From: Bacteroidota bacterium | Lineage (GTDB): Bacteria > Bacteroidota > Bacteroidia > JABDFU01 | Direction of reading: 5' to 3' | DNA: 64,000 nucleotides | Assembly (NCBI GenBank): GCA_016183775.1 | Contig: JACPDY010000005.1 | Location: forward strand, 1 to 64,000 | Part shown: positions 36,365 through 46,618 of the stretch, in pieces | Position numbering within the stretch: the first letter of the stretch is position 1 | How the letters are laid out: every line of letters starts with the position of its first letter | Notes under the pieces: generated by a model | What the model saw: only the letters and a program-made list of their open reading frames with translations | Database searches by the model: none | What the model was told of the DNA's origin: nothing | Program-made: the position numbers and the translations under genes

Positions 36365-36424
36365 ACGAATTTGTAATTATTTACCGTATTGGTAATGATA
36401 TTATACAGCAATAATGTTTTGCCC
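36365..36424 (+). promoter_or_regulatory. Upstream element shared with the LamG cargo gene
   Basis: Two boxes, CGAATTTGTAATTATTTACC at 36365-36384 and ATTATAC..AATAATGTTTTGCCC at 36400-36424, recur as close copies at 46503-46525 and 46547-46571. The second box contains TA-n4-TTTG, a spacing variant of the usual -7 box. It lies ~110 bases before the ATG at 36534 and is likely a promoter or regulator site. Confidence 0.45.
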
Positions 36425-36533
36425 TCGAACGACTTTCGATCGAATTTCGCGGTGTAAAAATTATATGCGCCACTTAAATAAAACCGGCGGAACAGATTAA
36501 ATAACTTAAACTTAAAAAAAACATCAAAAAAAA

Positions 36534-37616
36534 ATGAAACAGGTAGTACTTAAACTAGCACTGGTATTGATCACAACATCAACATTGATTTCACACGCAC
36601 AAAATTCAAATGCGGTAACCGTTGACACATCAAATGATACATCGGGATCCTTTGCGGCCGCCAAGAACGACACACAGGGAGCAACTATTCAATCAAGCGG
36701 ATTACGCCCGGCCATCATTTTTAATGATGAACCTCTCAACCATAATATGCACATAACTTCTGACGGAAAATATTACTATACTATAAACGGAGGAAAGGCC
36801 GCGAATGGCCGCATAAATAAATACGACCTGAGCGGTACATTCATTAAATCATTTCCGATTGAAATAGACGGGAGAGGACTTTCTTACAACAAAGCAGACG
36901 GTTACTTCTACGCGTCAACCTACTTGGGTGATATTGTTCAGATAACCGACTTAGAGAAAGGTTTCTACAATGTAGCTTTCCCGGGTATAATGTTGAGCAG
37001 CCAGGCTACATTCGCGATCTCTGCTGACGGAAAAAAATTCTATGATTTTTATCGGGGCACATTGGTAGTACGCGATTTTAATAACGGAAACCTACTGGAA
37101 ACAATTACAGGATTATCATATGGCTTTATCAATAACGGGAATGAGACCACTGTAGCGGCTGATTCAGGCAACATTTATACCTGGGATGCCCTTTCGCAGG
37201 TAGTGTATGCTTATGACCTTTCCGGAAAACTTAAAAAGAAATTCGTAGTTGATTCAGGCTCTTATGGCCGCTCTTTATCAATTGCAAACGGCTACCTGTT
37301 CGTTGCAAAAGATGGAAATTATAAAACCGGCACCTGGTACGGATATAATATTTCCGGACTCACCTCAATATCCGATCTGGCAGCTAAACAGGAATTCAGC
37401 ATCTACCCAAATCCTTCAAGCGGAAAATTTATCGTTAACGGTAACGCGAATGCGATAGAAGTTTACAGCCTATCGGGAGATCAAATTATTTCAGAAACAA
37501 ACCTGCCACAACAAGCTTATAACGAAATCGATCTCAGTAAATACTCAAAGGGAACATATTTATTAAGGGTTTATACAGGAGGTACAATTCACACGGAGAA
37601 AATTGAACTGCAATAA
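36534..37616 (+). CDS. Secreted beta-propeller-like protein with T9SS type A sorting domain
   Basis: 360 residues. Signal peptide (KLALVLITTSTLISHA) at 1-22. The middle has propeller-like strands (YYYTINGGKAANGRINKYDL, GYFYASTYLGDIVQITDLEK). The C-terminal ~75 residues are a type A sorting domain: FSIYPNPSSGKFIV, IEVYSLSGDQI, IDLSKYSKGTYLLRVYTGG, EKIELQ. It is therefore predicted to cross the outer membrane by T9SS and be anchored or released. First gene of the cargo island, divergent from solenoid copy 4, and followed by a terminator. Confidence 0.85.
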   Translation: MKQVVLKLALVLITTSTLISHAQNSNAVTVDTSNDTSGSFAAAKNDTQGATIQSSGLRPAIIFNDEPLNHNMHITSDGKYYYTINGGKAANGRINKYDLSGTFIKSFPIEIDGRGLSYNKADGYFYASTYLGDIVQITDLEKGFYNVAFPGIMLSSQATFAISADGKKFYDFYRGTLVVRDFNNGNLLETITGLSYGFINNGNETTVAADSGNIYTWDALSQVVYAYDLSGKLKKKFVVDSGSYGRSLSIANGYLFVAKDGNYKTGTWYGYNISGLTSISDLAAKQEFSIYPNPSSGKFIVNGNANAIEVYSLSGDQIISETNLPQQAYNEIDLSKYSKGTYLLRVYTGGTIHTEKIELQ

Positions 37617-37646
37617 GATTATTTTTCATAGAGGATCAATTCTGCG

Positions 37647-37677
37647 AAACCCACTCTGTAAAAACAGGATGGGTTTT
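37647..37677 (+). terminator. Terminator hairpin after the type A cargo gene
   Basis: AAACCCA (37647-37653) pairs with TGGGTTT (37670-37676), and CTGT/ACAG extends the stem inside, closing on an A-rich loop. A short TTTT run is part of the 3' arm. It separates the type A gene from the giant gene at 37735. Confidence 0.65.
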
Positions 37678-37734
37678 GCCGGTTGATAAAGGACTTAACA
37701 AGAGCTGACTTTTACACATTTTCAGCATAAATAA

Positions 37735-40700
37735 ATGCAAAAACAAAAGCTGATAAAACACCTGAAAAAAAACTGCCTTGTTTTCATACTGCTTATTTCA
37801 GTTTGCCACATTTTCGCTGCCAGATCAACCGACTCCGGCTTGCTCAAAGAAGCAAAACAACGGATAAAAAATAATGGGATCAGGTTCCGGGAAAACAAGG
37901 GACAGCTGTCTGATATGAATGGGAAACCTGTTCCTTTTGTCCTGTTCAGCGCGAAGACCCCCGGAGTTAATGTTTATGTCACCGAATCAGGGTTAACTTA
38001 TCAAACAATTAAAAAAACAACAGAAGAAAACAGCCCAAAAGAAAACAGTTCCGATCGAATAAATCCTTCCCGTGAACAAACCAATTCAAAAACAGAATGG
38101 GAACGTTTTGATGTAGAATTAAAGGGAGCAAAGATCAGGTCCGAAAATATGATCAGGGAAGGACAAAGTGAAGCGGATCTCAATTTTTTCTATCCGAATT
38201 GCCCTCATGGAGTTTATGGTGTAAAGGAGTATGACAAGATCACCATAAAAGACATTTATCCCGGAATTGATTGGGTATTATACAACTCAACTGAAACCGG
38301 ATTTAAGTATGATTTTGTTGTGCATCCCGGTGCAGACTGCGATCAGATAGCGCTGGTTTATATAACAAAACATCTGTTACAAATAAACAGCAACGGACAG
38401 ATCGAGGTACAGACCGCTTATGGTGAAATAATTGAGAATGCCCCGGTAAGTTATCAACGTAACCGAAATATCGGATCAGCTTTTAAGATTACCGGTCGGT
38501 CTGAGATAAGAAAAAAAGGTGATAATGGTTATGCAACTCAAATAAGCATTGGTCTCAACAAAAATCAAATAGATCCCAAAGAAGAACTTATCATTGATCC
38601 ACAACTGGCGTGGTCTACATTATATGGCGGGGACGATACCGATTTCGGAATGTCGATCGACACCGATCAGAATGGAAATGTATTTATTGCGGGAATGATA
38701 GAATCTAATTTACCGGGTACCTTCCCCTTATACAATTCAGGAAGTTCTTTCTTCCAGGGATCTCATTCAGGAGGAGTTCATGATCTGTTTATTTTAAAAT
38801 TTACAAACACCGGCGCTCTTGCATGGGCCACCTATTATGGTGGTTCTGAACAGGACGAAACGGCATTTATTACAACCGATAATTTCAATAATATTTTTAT
38901 TACCGGCTATACCTATTCCCCTGATTTCCCGGTTCAATCCTCCGCGGGAGCTTATAATCAGCCTGTCAACTCCAATTCACCGGCATCCGCGGATGGTTTT
39001 ATTCTGAAGTTCAATAACTCCGGAACAAGATTATGGGCTACCTTTTACGGGGGAAGCGGTTTTGACTGGACATCGGGAATCGCAGTGAATAATTCGGGTG
39101 ACATTTACATCACCGGTTATACTACTTCCAATAATTTCCCAACCTTCAACCCGCTGAACGGAAGCTATTTCCAGGGAGCCCCCGTTAATACCGGATATTT
39201 ATTTATACTAAAATTTACCAGTAGCGGTGTGCGATCATGGGCAACCTGCTATGGTGGAACTTCATATAATACAGGAGCTTCGATAACCTGTGACAATAGC
39301 GGAAATATTTATGTAACAGGTCGCTCACCGGGTTTTCCGGTAATAAACAACACTTCAAATCCGTCTATCTATTCACAAGCCCCCGGCGGAGGCATGGATG
39401 CATTTATTTTGAAATTCAATTCAGGTGGAAACCTGATGTGGGCTACAAATTACGGCGGCAGCGACGATGAATGGGGCCTTACCATCAAAGCGGATAATTC
39501 AGGGAATGTATTTGTTTGCGGCGAAACCAAATCAGCGGATTTTCCGGTGAAGAACGCGGGAACATTTTACCAGGGCAATAATGCCGGAGGGTACGACGCC
39601 TTTATTTTAAAATTTGACAACAATGGCAATCTCGTATGGGCCAGTTATTTTGGAGGAAACGCGGATGAATCCTGGAGTCTTTTCGGAATATATGACAACC
39701 TTGAAATTGATAATTGCGGGAATGTTTACATGAGCATGATATCGGGATCTTCAAACCTTGTTTTACAGAATAATATATCCGGCTCGTACTTTGACAAATC
39801 ATTTAATGGAAATTTTGACGTTGTTCTACTTATGTTCAGCAACACGGGAAATTTATTGTGGTCTACATTCTGGGGCGGAGCCAATCATGATCTGTGGAGA
39901 GGGGTTGCTTTGGACAACAACGACAATCTTTACATTACGGGCTCCTTTAATCCCTTCAATGTAAGTTCCGCAAGCTACCCTTTGCTTAATCCCGGCGGTA
40001 CTTATTACTTCGATGGCAATTTTGGATCAACTATTTTCAATAGCGAAGATATTTATTTAGCTAAATTCTCAAAATGTGCCCCTCAATATCAGCAATCACA
40101 AACAGACCCCATTTCATGCCAGGTTTGTAACGGGACCGCAAGTGTAACTGTTAATTGTGGCATACCTGATTTTACCTATAAGTGGAGCGATGGTACAATA
40201 CAAAATAATGTAACCACAAATGTAAGTAGTATCAATAATTTGTGCCCGGGCAATTATTGGGTAGAAATCAAAAGCAATTGCTTAATTCAAGATACTGTCT
40301 TTTTTTCAATGTCAGGATTCACACCCGGATTTACCACTACTGCAATTGTAAATAATGCACCAAAATGTAACGGGCAAACAGGCTCAGTAACAGCTTCAAT
40401 TACGGGAAACAGCGGACCTTATACTTATAGCTGGAGTACGGGATCAACAGGAAGCACTTCCTCAACTACAATTATATTAAACAATGTACCGGCAAACAAC
40501 TATGCAATAACTGTAACGGATGCTAATGGATGCAATTTAACAGCAACCGCCGCAATTACAGAACCAACAATGGTTACAGCCACTATTACATCGACAAACA
40601 ATTTATGTGCCGCCTCAGCAAATGCTTCAGTAAATGTATCTGCCGGCGGAGGAACACCCGGATATACATACGCCTGGAGCAACGGCGCAAACACACCAAC

Positions 40701-42030
40701 ATCCGGCAATCTCTTTGCAGGAAATTATATCGTAACAATAACAGACAATAATGGATGTTTCACAACCTCCGGCACTATCTTATCTGACCCGGCTCCTATA
40801 ACTTCCCCCTTACTTACAACAATGAACACTACTTGTGAATTAAACAACGGCAGTATAACTGCGAATGCCTCCGGTGGAACTGGTTTGCTTACCTATTCAT
40901 GGAACACGGGAGCTGCGGGGCAAACTATTTTAAATTTATCTGCAGCCATTTATACTGTTACCATTGTTGATGCCAATTCGTGTACAAGAACTACAACAGT
41001 TGGTTTAACCAATAGCGGAAGTGCTCCTTTGATTACAATGACCTCTTCGGATATACTTTGTAACGGAAGTAATACCGGCTCTATTTCCGTTACATTAGTT
41101 AATGGAAACATACCGTATACCTATAGTTGGAGTAACGGATCAAGTGCAATAACCGGTTCAACGAGTCAACAACTTAGCAATCTGATCGCTGGCAGTTATT
41201 CAACAACGATTACCGACGCGAACGGCTGCAGTTCAATAAGTTCAGTAGCACTTACCCAACCCGCCCCTTTAGCTTTAAATCCTGTGTCTCAAAACATAAC
41301 CTGTGCTAACAGCAACGGGAATGTTACACTATCAATAGCCGGTGGTATACCACCCTATGCATTCAACTGGAGCACGGGACAAACAGGGATCACTGGCGGA
41401 ACCTCAATGGTTTTACCGAACCTCCAGGTTGGAAATTATTCTGTAACAATAACAGATGGAAATGGCTGCGTGAAAACTACATCAGCGGCAATTAATACCA
41501 CCAGTCCGGGAACTATTGATCTTGTTCCTGTGCAGCAAACCATTTCAGAAGGCGGACGAGTCACCTTCAAAGTAAACGGCGGAATAGCATACTCCTGGGC
41601 ACCCGCTGCAGGCTTGTCCTGTACAGATTGTAATAACCCTGAAGCCGCACCAAATATTACCACCACATATACTGTAACAGCAGTCGATGTGAATGGATGT
41701 ACTATAACGGCTATGATTACCATAAACGTCAAGCCTCCCTGCATTGATGATGACGCCTCTGTATTTATTGCAAACATATTCTCTCCCAACAATGACGGAA
41801 AAAACGATATACTTTACATAGAAGGAAACGGGCTAACAAATATTTATTGGGGCATTTATGACCGCTGGGGTAACCTCCTGTTTGAAACCATAGACCAGTC
41901 GCATGGCTGGGATGGAACAAAAAACGGACACCCAATGGAAAATGGCACTTATGTATATTACCTCAAGGGCATCTGTGCCAGAACAAACAGTAAAGTGGAT
42001 CTGAAAGGAAATATAACCATTGTAAAATAA
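37735..42030 (+). CDS. Giant SBBP/SprB-repeat adhesin-like protein with T9SS type B sorting domain
   Basis: 1431 residues. Signal anchor region LVFILLISVCHIFAA at ~15-29. FRENKGQLSDMNGKPVPFVL (~51-70) is the N-terminal ENKGQ domain. About seven SBBP blades follow (WATYYGGSEQDETAFI, LWATFYGGSGFDWTSG, FILKFNNSGTRLW), then six or more SprB-like repeats (YTYSWSTGS, NYAITVTDANGC). The type B sorting domain is at ~1345-1431 (IFSPNNDGKNDILYIEGNGL, IYDRWGNLLFE, GWDGTKNG, GTYVYYLKG). Export by T9SS and surface display are predicted by family. Its C-terminal ~400 residues are nearly duplicated in the next gene. Confidence 0.92.
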   Translation: MQKQKLIKHLKKNCLVFILLISVCHIFAARSTDSGLLKEAKQRIKNNGIRFRENKGQLSDMNGKPVPFVLFSAKTPGVNVYVTESGLTYQTIKKTTEENSPKENSSDRINPSREQTNSKTEWERFDVELKGAKIRSENMIREGQSEADLNFFYPNCPHGVYGVKEYDKITIKDIYPGIDWVLYNSTETGFKYDFVVHPGADCDQIALVYITKHLLQINSNGQIEVQTAYGEIIENAPVSYQRNRNIGSAFKITGRSEIRKKGDNGYATQISIGLNKNQIDPKEELIIDPQLAWSTLYGGDDTDFGMSIDTDQNGNVFIAGMIESNLPGTFPLYNSGSSFFQGSHSGGVHDLFILKFTNTGALAWATYYGGSEQDETAFITTDNFNNIFITGYTYSPDFPVQSSAGAYNQPVNSNSPASADGFILKFNNSGTRLWATFYGGSGFDWTSGIAVNNSGDIYITGYTTSNNFPTFNPLNGSYFQGAPVNTGYLFILKFTSSGVRSWATCYGGTSYNTGASITCDNSGNIYVTGRSPGFPVINNTSNPSIYSQAPGGGMDAFILKFNSGGNLMWATNYGGSDDEWGLTIKADNSGNVFVCGETKSADFPVKNAGTFYQGNNAGGYDAFILKFDNNGNLVWASYFGGNADESWSLFGIYDNLEIDNCGNVYMSMISGSSNLVLQNNISGSYFDKSFNGNFDVVLLMFSNTGNLLWSTFWGGANHDLWRGVALDNNDNLYITGSFNPFNVSSASYPLLNPGGTYYFDGNFGSTIFNSEDIYLAKFSKCAPQYQQSQTDPISCQVCNGTASVTVNCGIPDFTYKWSDGTIQNNVTTNVSSINNLCPGNYWVEIKSNCLIQDTVFFSMSGFTPGFTTTAIVNNAPKCNGQTGSVTASITGNSGPYTYSWSTGSTGSTSSTTIILNNVPANNYAITVTDANGCNLTATAAITEPTMVTATITSTNNLCAASANASVNVSAGGGTPGYTYAWSNGANTPTSGNLFAGNYIVTITDNNGCFTTSGTILSDPAPITSPLLTTMNTTCELNNGSITANASGGTGLLTYSWNTGAAGQTILNLSAAIYTVTIVDANSCTRTTTVGLTNSGSAPLITMTSSDILCNGSNTGSISVTLVNGNIPYTYSWSNGSSAITGSTSQQLSNLIAGSYSTTITDANGCSSISSVALTQPAPLALNPVSQNITCANSNGNVTLSIAGGIPPYAFNWSTGQTGITGGTSMVLPNLQVGNYSVTITDGNGCVKTTSAAINTTSPGTIDLVPVQQTISEGGRVTFKVNGGIAYSWAPAAGLSCTDCNNPEAAPNITTTYTVTAVDVNGCTITAMITINVKPPCIDDDASVFIANIFSPNNDGKNDILYIEGNGLTNIYWGIYDRWGNLLFETIDQSHGWDGTKNGHPMENGTYVYYLKGICARTNSKVDLKGNITIVK

Positions 42031-42048
42031 AACAACGATGACAGAATA

Positions 42049-45000
42049 ATGAAAAAGCTTTTGGGTTCAATCTTTTTTTTAATTTATACCCTGAACAGTC
42101 TGTTTGCCGATTGCGGTGAAGAAAATCATATTCCATCTGAAAAAGGGAAATCACAGGTCACCGGCAGCCTTCGTGGCAGTGGTATGTGTTTTACTCCCAA
42201 CAAGGGACAGATCGCGGATATGAATGGCAAGGCCTGCCCGGATGTATTATACAAAGGGAACGGCGCAGGAGCGGATATTTATTTACGTAAAACAGGGATC
42301 AGCTATGTCTACAGTAACCTGAATGAGGTTATACATGAAGTTGAAGAAGATATCGAAGACCTTATCAAAGCCGGTAAACTTAACGAAACGGATGAAGAAA
42401 AAAAGAAGAATGAGTTACTGCTAAAAGAAAGTGTTAAAGTACACCGTGTAGATATGGATTTCTACAGCGCTAATACGAATATACACACCACAGAACAAGA
42501 GGAGGTTGACGGTTATGTCAACTACTACTATTCATATTGTCCGCAGGAAATAACCAATGTACATCAATACAATAAAGTAACATACAAAAATATTTACGAC
42601 AACATTGACGTAGTTTATTATGGAGATAAAAAGACCGGGGTAAAATACGACATCATTGTTCAACCTCATGCAGACCCAAACCAGATAAAGCTTTACTGGA
42701 AAGGCGCTGAAAGCATTCACCTTAATCGCGAAGGGAATCTGGTGATCAAAACAAGTATAAACGAATTCACCGAATCAATACCCAGAGTATATCAGGTAAT
42801 AAATGGAAAGATTATAGATGTAAAAACAAAATATGTTTTAACTCCGGTTACAGAGAGTGAAGCGATCGTTACTTTTTCATTCTCAACTTACAATTCCTCA
42901 TTTCCATTAATTATCGACCCCTGGGCTACCTATTACGGAGGAAACCATATAGATTATGGTGAGGGCATCACCACAGATAATACCGGCAACGTGCTTGTTA
43001 CCGGCGCTACATATTCGTCTGACTTTCCTGTATTATCCGGTTTCCAAATGGTGATCGGGACCGGCAATCCTGATGCCTTTGTTGTTAAGTTAGACCAGGC
43101 CGGGACACGTATGTGGGCAACGTATTACGGAGGAAGCGCATACGATCGGGGCACCGGGATCAGCTGCGATAATGCCGGAAATATAGCTATTGCCGGACGC
43201 ACCTCGTCACCCGATTTCCCTACAGGCAGCACAACACCTAATTCAGTGTTTCAGTCAATCTACAGTGGCGGAACTGTTTCTGATGCCTTCATTGTGAAGC
43301 TAAATTCAGCCGGAACAAGGCTCTGGGGCACTTACTACGGAGGCACAGGACTGGACAGGGCTGAAGGCGTCGCTATTGACAATTCAAACAATATTCTTAT
43401 CACCGGGTACACAACCGGAAACGATTTCCCGGTCTTTGCCGGATTTCAGATGATAAAATCGGGAACCAACGATGCCTTTGTTGTGAAATTCGATCCGGCG
43501 GGTACGCGACTGTGGGCCACCTTTTATGGCGGGAGCAGTTCAGATTACAGTGCCGCAATTGCAACCGACAATTCGGACAACCTGATCATAACAGGACGCA
43601 CAGCCTCGGTCGATCTGCCTGTACTTGGAGGATTTCAGATGGTCAAAGCGACAGCTAATGATGCTTTTGTCGTAAAATTCAATCCGACAGGAACGCGCCT
43701 CTGGGCCACCTTTTATGGTGGAAACAATGCGGATGTTGGCAATGGAATAACAACTGATAATGCCGACAACATACTATTTACAGGATACACCGGCTCAACC
43801 AATTTCCCCGTTTTGAGCGGATCACAAATGAGCTACCAGGGAGGTACCGCTGATGCCTATGTGGTGAAGCTCAACCCGGCTGGAACACGCCTGTGGGCTA
43901 CCTTTTATGGAGGAACTGATTACGAAACCGGCTGGCGTATAACTACTGATGTCAACAATAATGTTTTCCTGTTAATGGAAGAAGAAGATGTAGCTCAGTC
44001 TACCATGATAGCTGACGCCTGCAGCTATCAGACCTTATTTGGAGGCGTAGAAGATCAGCTGATCGTAAAATTTACTCCGACAGGACAGAAAGTATGCGCA
44101 ACTTTTATAGGCGGTACAGGAGAAGATGATGTGGATGATGGCGGAGGAATTATTATTTATGGAAAATCACTTTATATCACGGGGTCGACAGACGGCGGAT
44201 ATCCTGTAACAGCCGGAGCCTTCCAAACTGTTCTATCCGATGATCCCGACGCCTTCATCACTTCTTTATGCATAAATATTTGTGAAAGCAAAACACTTGA
44301 CCTGAACTTCAGCACCAATGTTGCAAACCCATGTACAAACGAATCAATCACCTTTACACCTGCCGTCAATAACTCTTGCGATACCACTGATTACGAATAC
44401 AAATGGACCTTTATTGGTGGTACTCCGGCTACTTCCACTTCGAAATTTCCAATTGTTACTTATTCAGGTACCGGCACCTACCCTGTTAAACTGGTCATTA
44501 CCACATCATGTAACAAAGATTCAGTTACAAAATCAACAGCGATAATAATAGTTCCCTGCGGCGTTATGGCGCTCGCAACAGGTGCAACAACATGTCGGGG
44601 ACAGTGCGCTGCAATAACCTCTGTTGGTAATAATGGCAGTCCTCCATACACCTATAGCTGGAGCAGCGGTGCTGCTTCACAAAATATAACGGAGTGCCCT
44701 GCATCAACTACCACCTACACTTTAACAATTACTGATTCCGGAGGAGCTACTGCCACTTCAACCGCAGTGATAATAATAAATTCCGCCTTCACAGTAACTG
44801 CAAGTTCAACTGATATTAAATGCTATGCGGGCATGAATGGAAATATTCTTGCAAACGCCGGCAACGGTACATTACCATATACCTATAGCTGGAGCAATGG
44901 ACAAACAACCCAAACCGCCACAGGCCTGACACAAGGCAATTATAGCGTTACAATAACTGACAATAAAGGTTGCTCAACAAGCACAACTGCAATTTTATCC

Positions 45001-46245
45001 GACCCCGCCCCTATTGATTCGCTGACATTTATGACAAAAAACACAACCTGCGGATTAAACAATGGCAGTATAACAGTCAATGCATCGGGTGGGACAGGTT
45101 TGCTTACTTATTCCTGGAACACGGGTGTTGTCGGACAAACTGTTTTAAATTTATCCGCAGCTGTTTATACAATCACCGTTGCTGATGCCAATTCGTGTAC
45201 AAGAACATCAACAGTTGGTTTAACAAACAGCGGCAGCGCTCCTTTAATCACAATGACACCTGCGGATTTGCTTTGTAATGGAAGCAACACGGGTTCAATT
45301 TCTGTTACATTAAGCAGCGGAACTATGCCATTTACTTACAACTGGAGCAACGGCTCCATTGCAATAACCGGCTCAACATCTCAACAACTCAGCAATTTAA
45401 TTGCGGGAATTTATTCAACAACGGTGACTGATGCGAACGGATGCAGTTCAATAAGCTCGGCAGTACTTACCCAGCCCGCCTCGCTTGAATTGAGTCTCGT
45501 TTCACAAAACATTACATGTGCAAACAGCAGCGGCAGTATTACCTTATCAGCTGCGGGCGGCATGCCTTCCTATGCGTTTAACTGGAGCACGGGCCAAACC
45601 GGTATCATTGGAGGAACCGCTATAATATTAACAAACCTTGCTGCCGGAAATTATTCGGTAACACTAACAGACGGGTATGGCTGCATGAAAACTGCATCAG
45701 CAGCAATTAATACTACCGGTCCTGGAACTATTGATATTGTTCCTATTGAACAAAACATTTCAGAAGGCGGGCGGGTAGTTCTTAAGGTAAGCGGCGGCAT
45801 CTCTTATTCCTGGTCGCCGGCTAACGGACTATCGTGTACAAATTGTGATAATCCTGAAGCCAATCCCGCAAAAACAACTACATACACTGTAACAGCTACA
45901 GACATTAATGGATGTGTTATTGAAGCCATGATCACAATAACCGTACTCCCCCCTTGCACTAATGACGAGGACGCCGTATTTATTGCAAATATATTCTCAC
46001 CTAATAATGATGGAAAGAACGATATACTTTATATAGAAGGAAACGGATTGACAAATATTTATTGGGCTATATATGACCGTTGGGGTAACCTCCTGTTTGA
46101 AACCATTGATCAATCACGTGGCTGGGATGGGACCAAAAATGGCATGCCTGTGGAAAATGGAGTATATGTATATTACCTGAAAGGCATTTGCAGGAGAACA
46201 AACAGTGATGTGAATCTTAAAGGGAACGTGAGCATTGTAAAATAA
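42049..46245 (+). CDS. Giant SBBP/PKD/SprB protein with T9SS type B sorting domain
   Basis: 1398 residues starting 18 bases after the previous stop, so probably co-transcribed. Signal peptide MKKLLGSIFFLIYTLNSLFA. FTPNKGQIADMNGKACPDVL is a variant ENKGQ motif. SBBP blades are very regular (TRLWATFYGGSSSDYSAAIA, DAFVVKFNPTGTRLWATFYG). One PKD domain (EYKWTFIGGTPATSTS, YPVKLVITT) lies at ~760-840, then four or five SprB-like repeats and a type B tail nearly identical to that of 37735. The SprB-to-tail portion matches its upstream neighbour closely, which points to tandem duplication or gene conversion. Confidence 0.92.
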   Translation: MKKLLGSIFFLIYTLNSLFADCGEENHIPSEKGKSQVTGSLRGSGMCFTPNKGQIADMNGKACPDVLYKGNGAGADIYLRKTGISYVYSNLNEVIHEVEEDIEDLIKAGKLNETDEEKKKNELLLKESVKVHRVDMDFYSANTNIHTTEQEEVDGYVNYYYSYCPQEITNVHQYNKVTYKNIYDNIDVVYYGDKKTGVKYDIIVQPHADPNQIKLYWKGAESIHLNREGNLVIKTSINEFTESIPRVYQVINGKIIDVKTKYVLTPVTESEAIVTFSFSTYNSSFPLIIDPWATYYGGNHIDYGEGITTDNTGNVLVTGATYSSDFPVLSGFQMVIGTGNPDAFVVKLDQAGTRMWATYYGGSAYDRGTGISCDNAGNIAIAGRTSSPDFPTGSTTPNSVFQSIYSGGTVSDAFIVKLNSAGTRLWGTYYGGTGLDRAEGVAIDNSNNILITGYTTGNDFPVFAGFQMIKSGTNDAFVVKFDPAGTRLWATFYGGSSSDYSAAIATDNSDNLIITGRTASVDLPVLGGFQMVKATANDAFVVKFNPTGTRLWATFYGGNNADVGNGITTDNADNILFTGYTGSTNFPVLSGSQMSYQGGTADAYVVKLNPAGTRLWATFYGGTDYETGWRITTDVNNNVFLLMEEEDVAQSTMIADACSYQTLFGGVEDQLIVKFTPTGQKVCATFIGGTGEDDVDDGGGIIIYGKSLYITGSTDGGYPVTAGAFQTVLSDDPDAFITSLCINICESKTLDLNFSTNVANPCTNESITFTPAVNNSCDTTDYEYKWTFIGGTPATSTSKFPIVTYSGTGTYPVKLVITTSCNKDSVTKSTAIIIVPCGVMALATGATTCRGQCAAITSVGNNGSPPYTYSWSSGAASQNITECPASTTTYTLTITDSGGATATSTAVIIINSAFTVTASSTDIKCYAGMNGNILANAGNGTLPYTYSWSNGQTTQTATGLTQGNYSVTITDNKGCSTSTTAILSDPAPIDSLTFMTKNTTCGLNNGSITVNASGGTGLLTYSWNTGVVGQTVLNLSAAVYTITVADANSCTRTSTVGLTNSGSAPLITMTPADLLCNGSNTGSISVTLSSGTMPFTYNWSNGSIAITGSTSQQLSNLIAGIYSTTVTDANGCSSISSAVLTQPASLELSLVSQNITCANSSGSITLSAAGGMPSYAFNWSTGQTGIIGGTAIILTNLAAGNYSVTLTDGYGCMKTASAAINTTGPGTIDIVPIEQNISEGGRVVLKVSGGISYSWSPANGLSCTNCDNPEANPAKTTTYTVTATDINGCVIEAMITITVLPPCTNDEDAVFIANIFSPNNDGKNDILYIEGNGLTNIYWAIYDRWGNLLFETIDQSRGWDGTKNGMPVENGVYVYYLKGICRRTNSDVNLKGNVSIVK

Positions 46246-46502
46246 ATTTTACTGATCAAACAAAACCTGAATGGGAAAATAAAAAATAGCTTAACTACAT
46301 ATTATTTACCGTCTCAATCACGACAAGGGGTAACCGCTCAATTCACACCTGCAGGTTGCTTTGTTTTTATATTTTCCTGCCATAAAAACACCTAAAAGAC
46401 CTCATTTAGAGATGATATATATTCATTGGCTATCACCATTCATATGTATCATATATATTTGATAATCAATATTTTAATATTAAACTTTTAGACTATTTTA
46501 TT

Positions 46503-46571
46503 CGAATTTATGTATTATTTGTACCAAGCCACATGTTAGCCATGGCATTATACAAAAATAATGATTTGCCC
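46503..46571 (+). promoter_or_regulatory. Upstream element shared with the type A cargo gene
   Basis: Boxes 46503-46525 and 46547-46571 (ATTATAC..AATAATGATTTGCCC) match those at 36365-36424, with box spacing longer by about nine bases. The rest of the 337-base gap 46246-46582 is AT-rich and shows no gene. The element suggests that the LamG gene starts a new transcript inside the island. Confidence 0.45.
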
Positions 46572-46618
46572 ATAAATGATACTTGCCGCATTTTTACCAC
46601 AACAAATACCGAGAGAAA

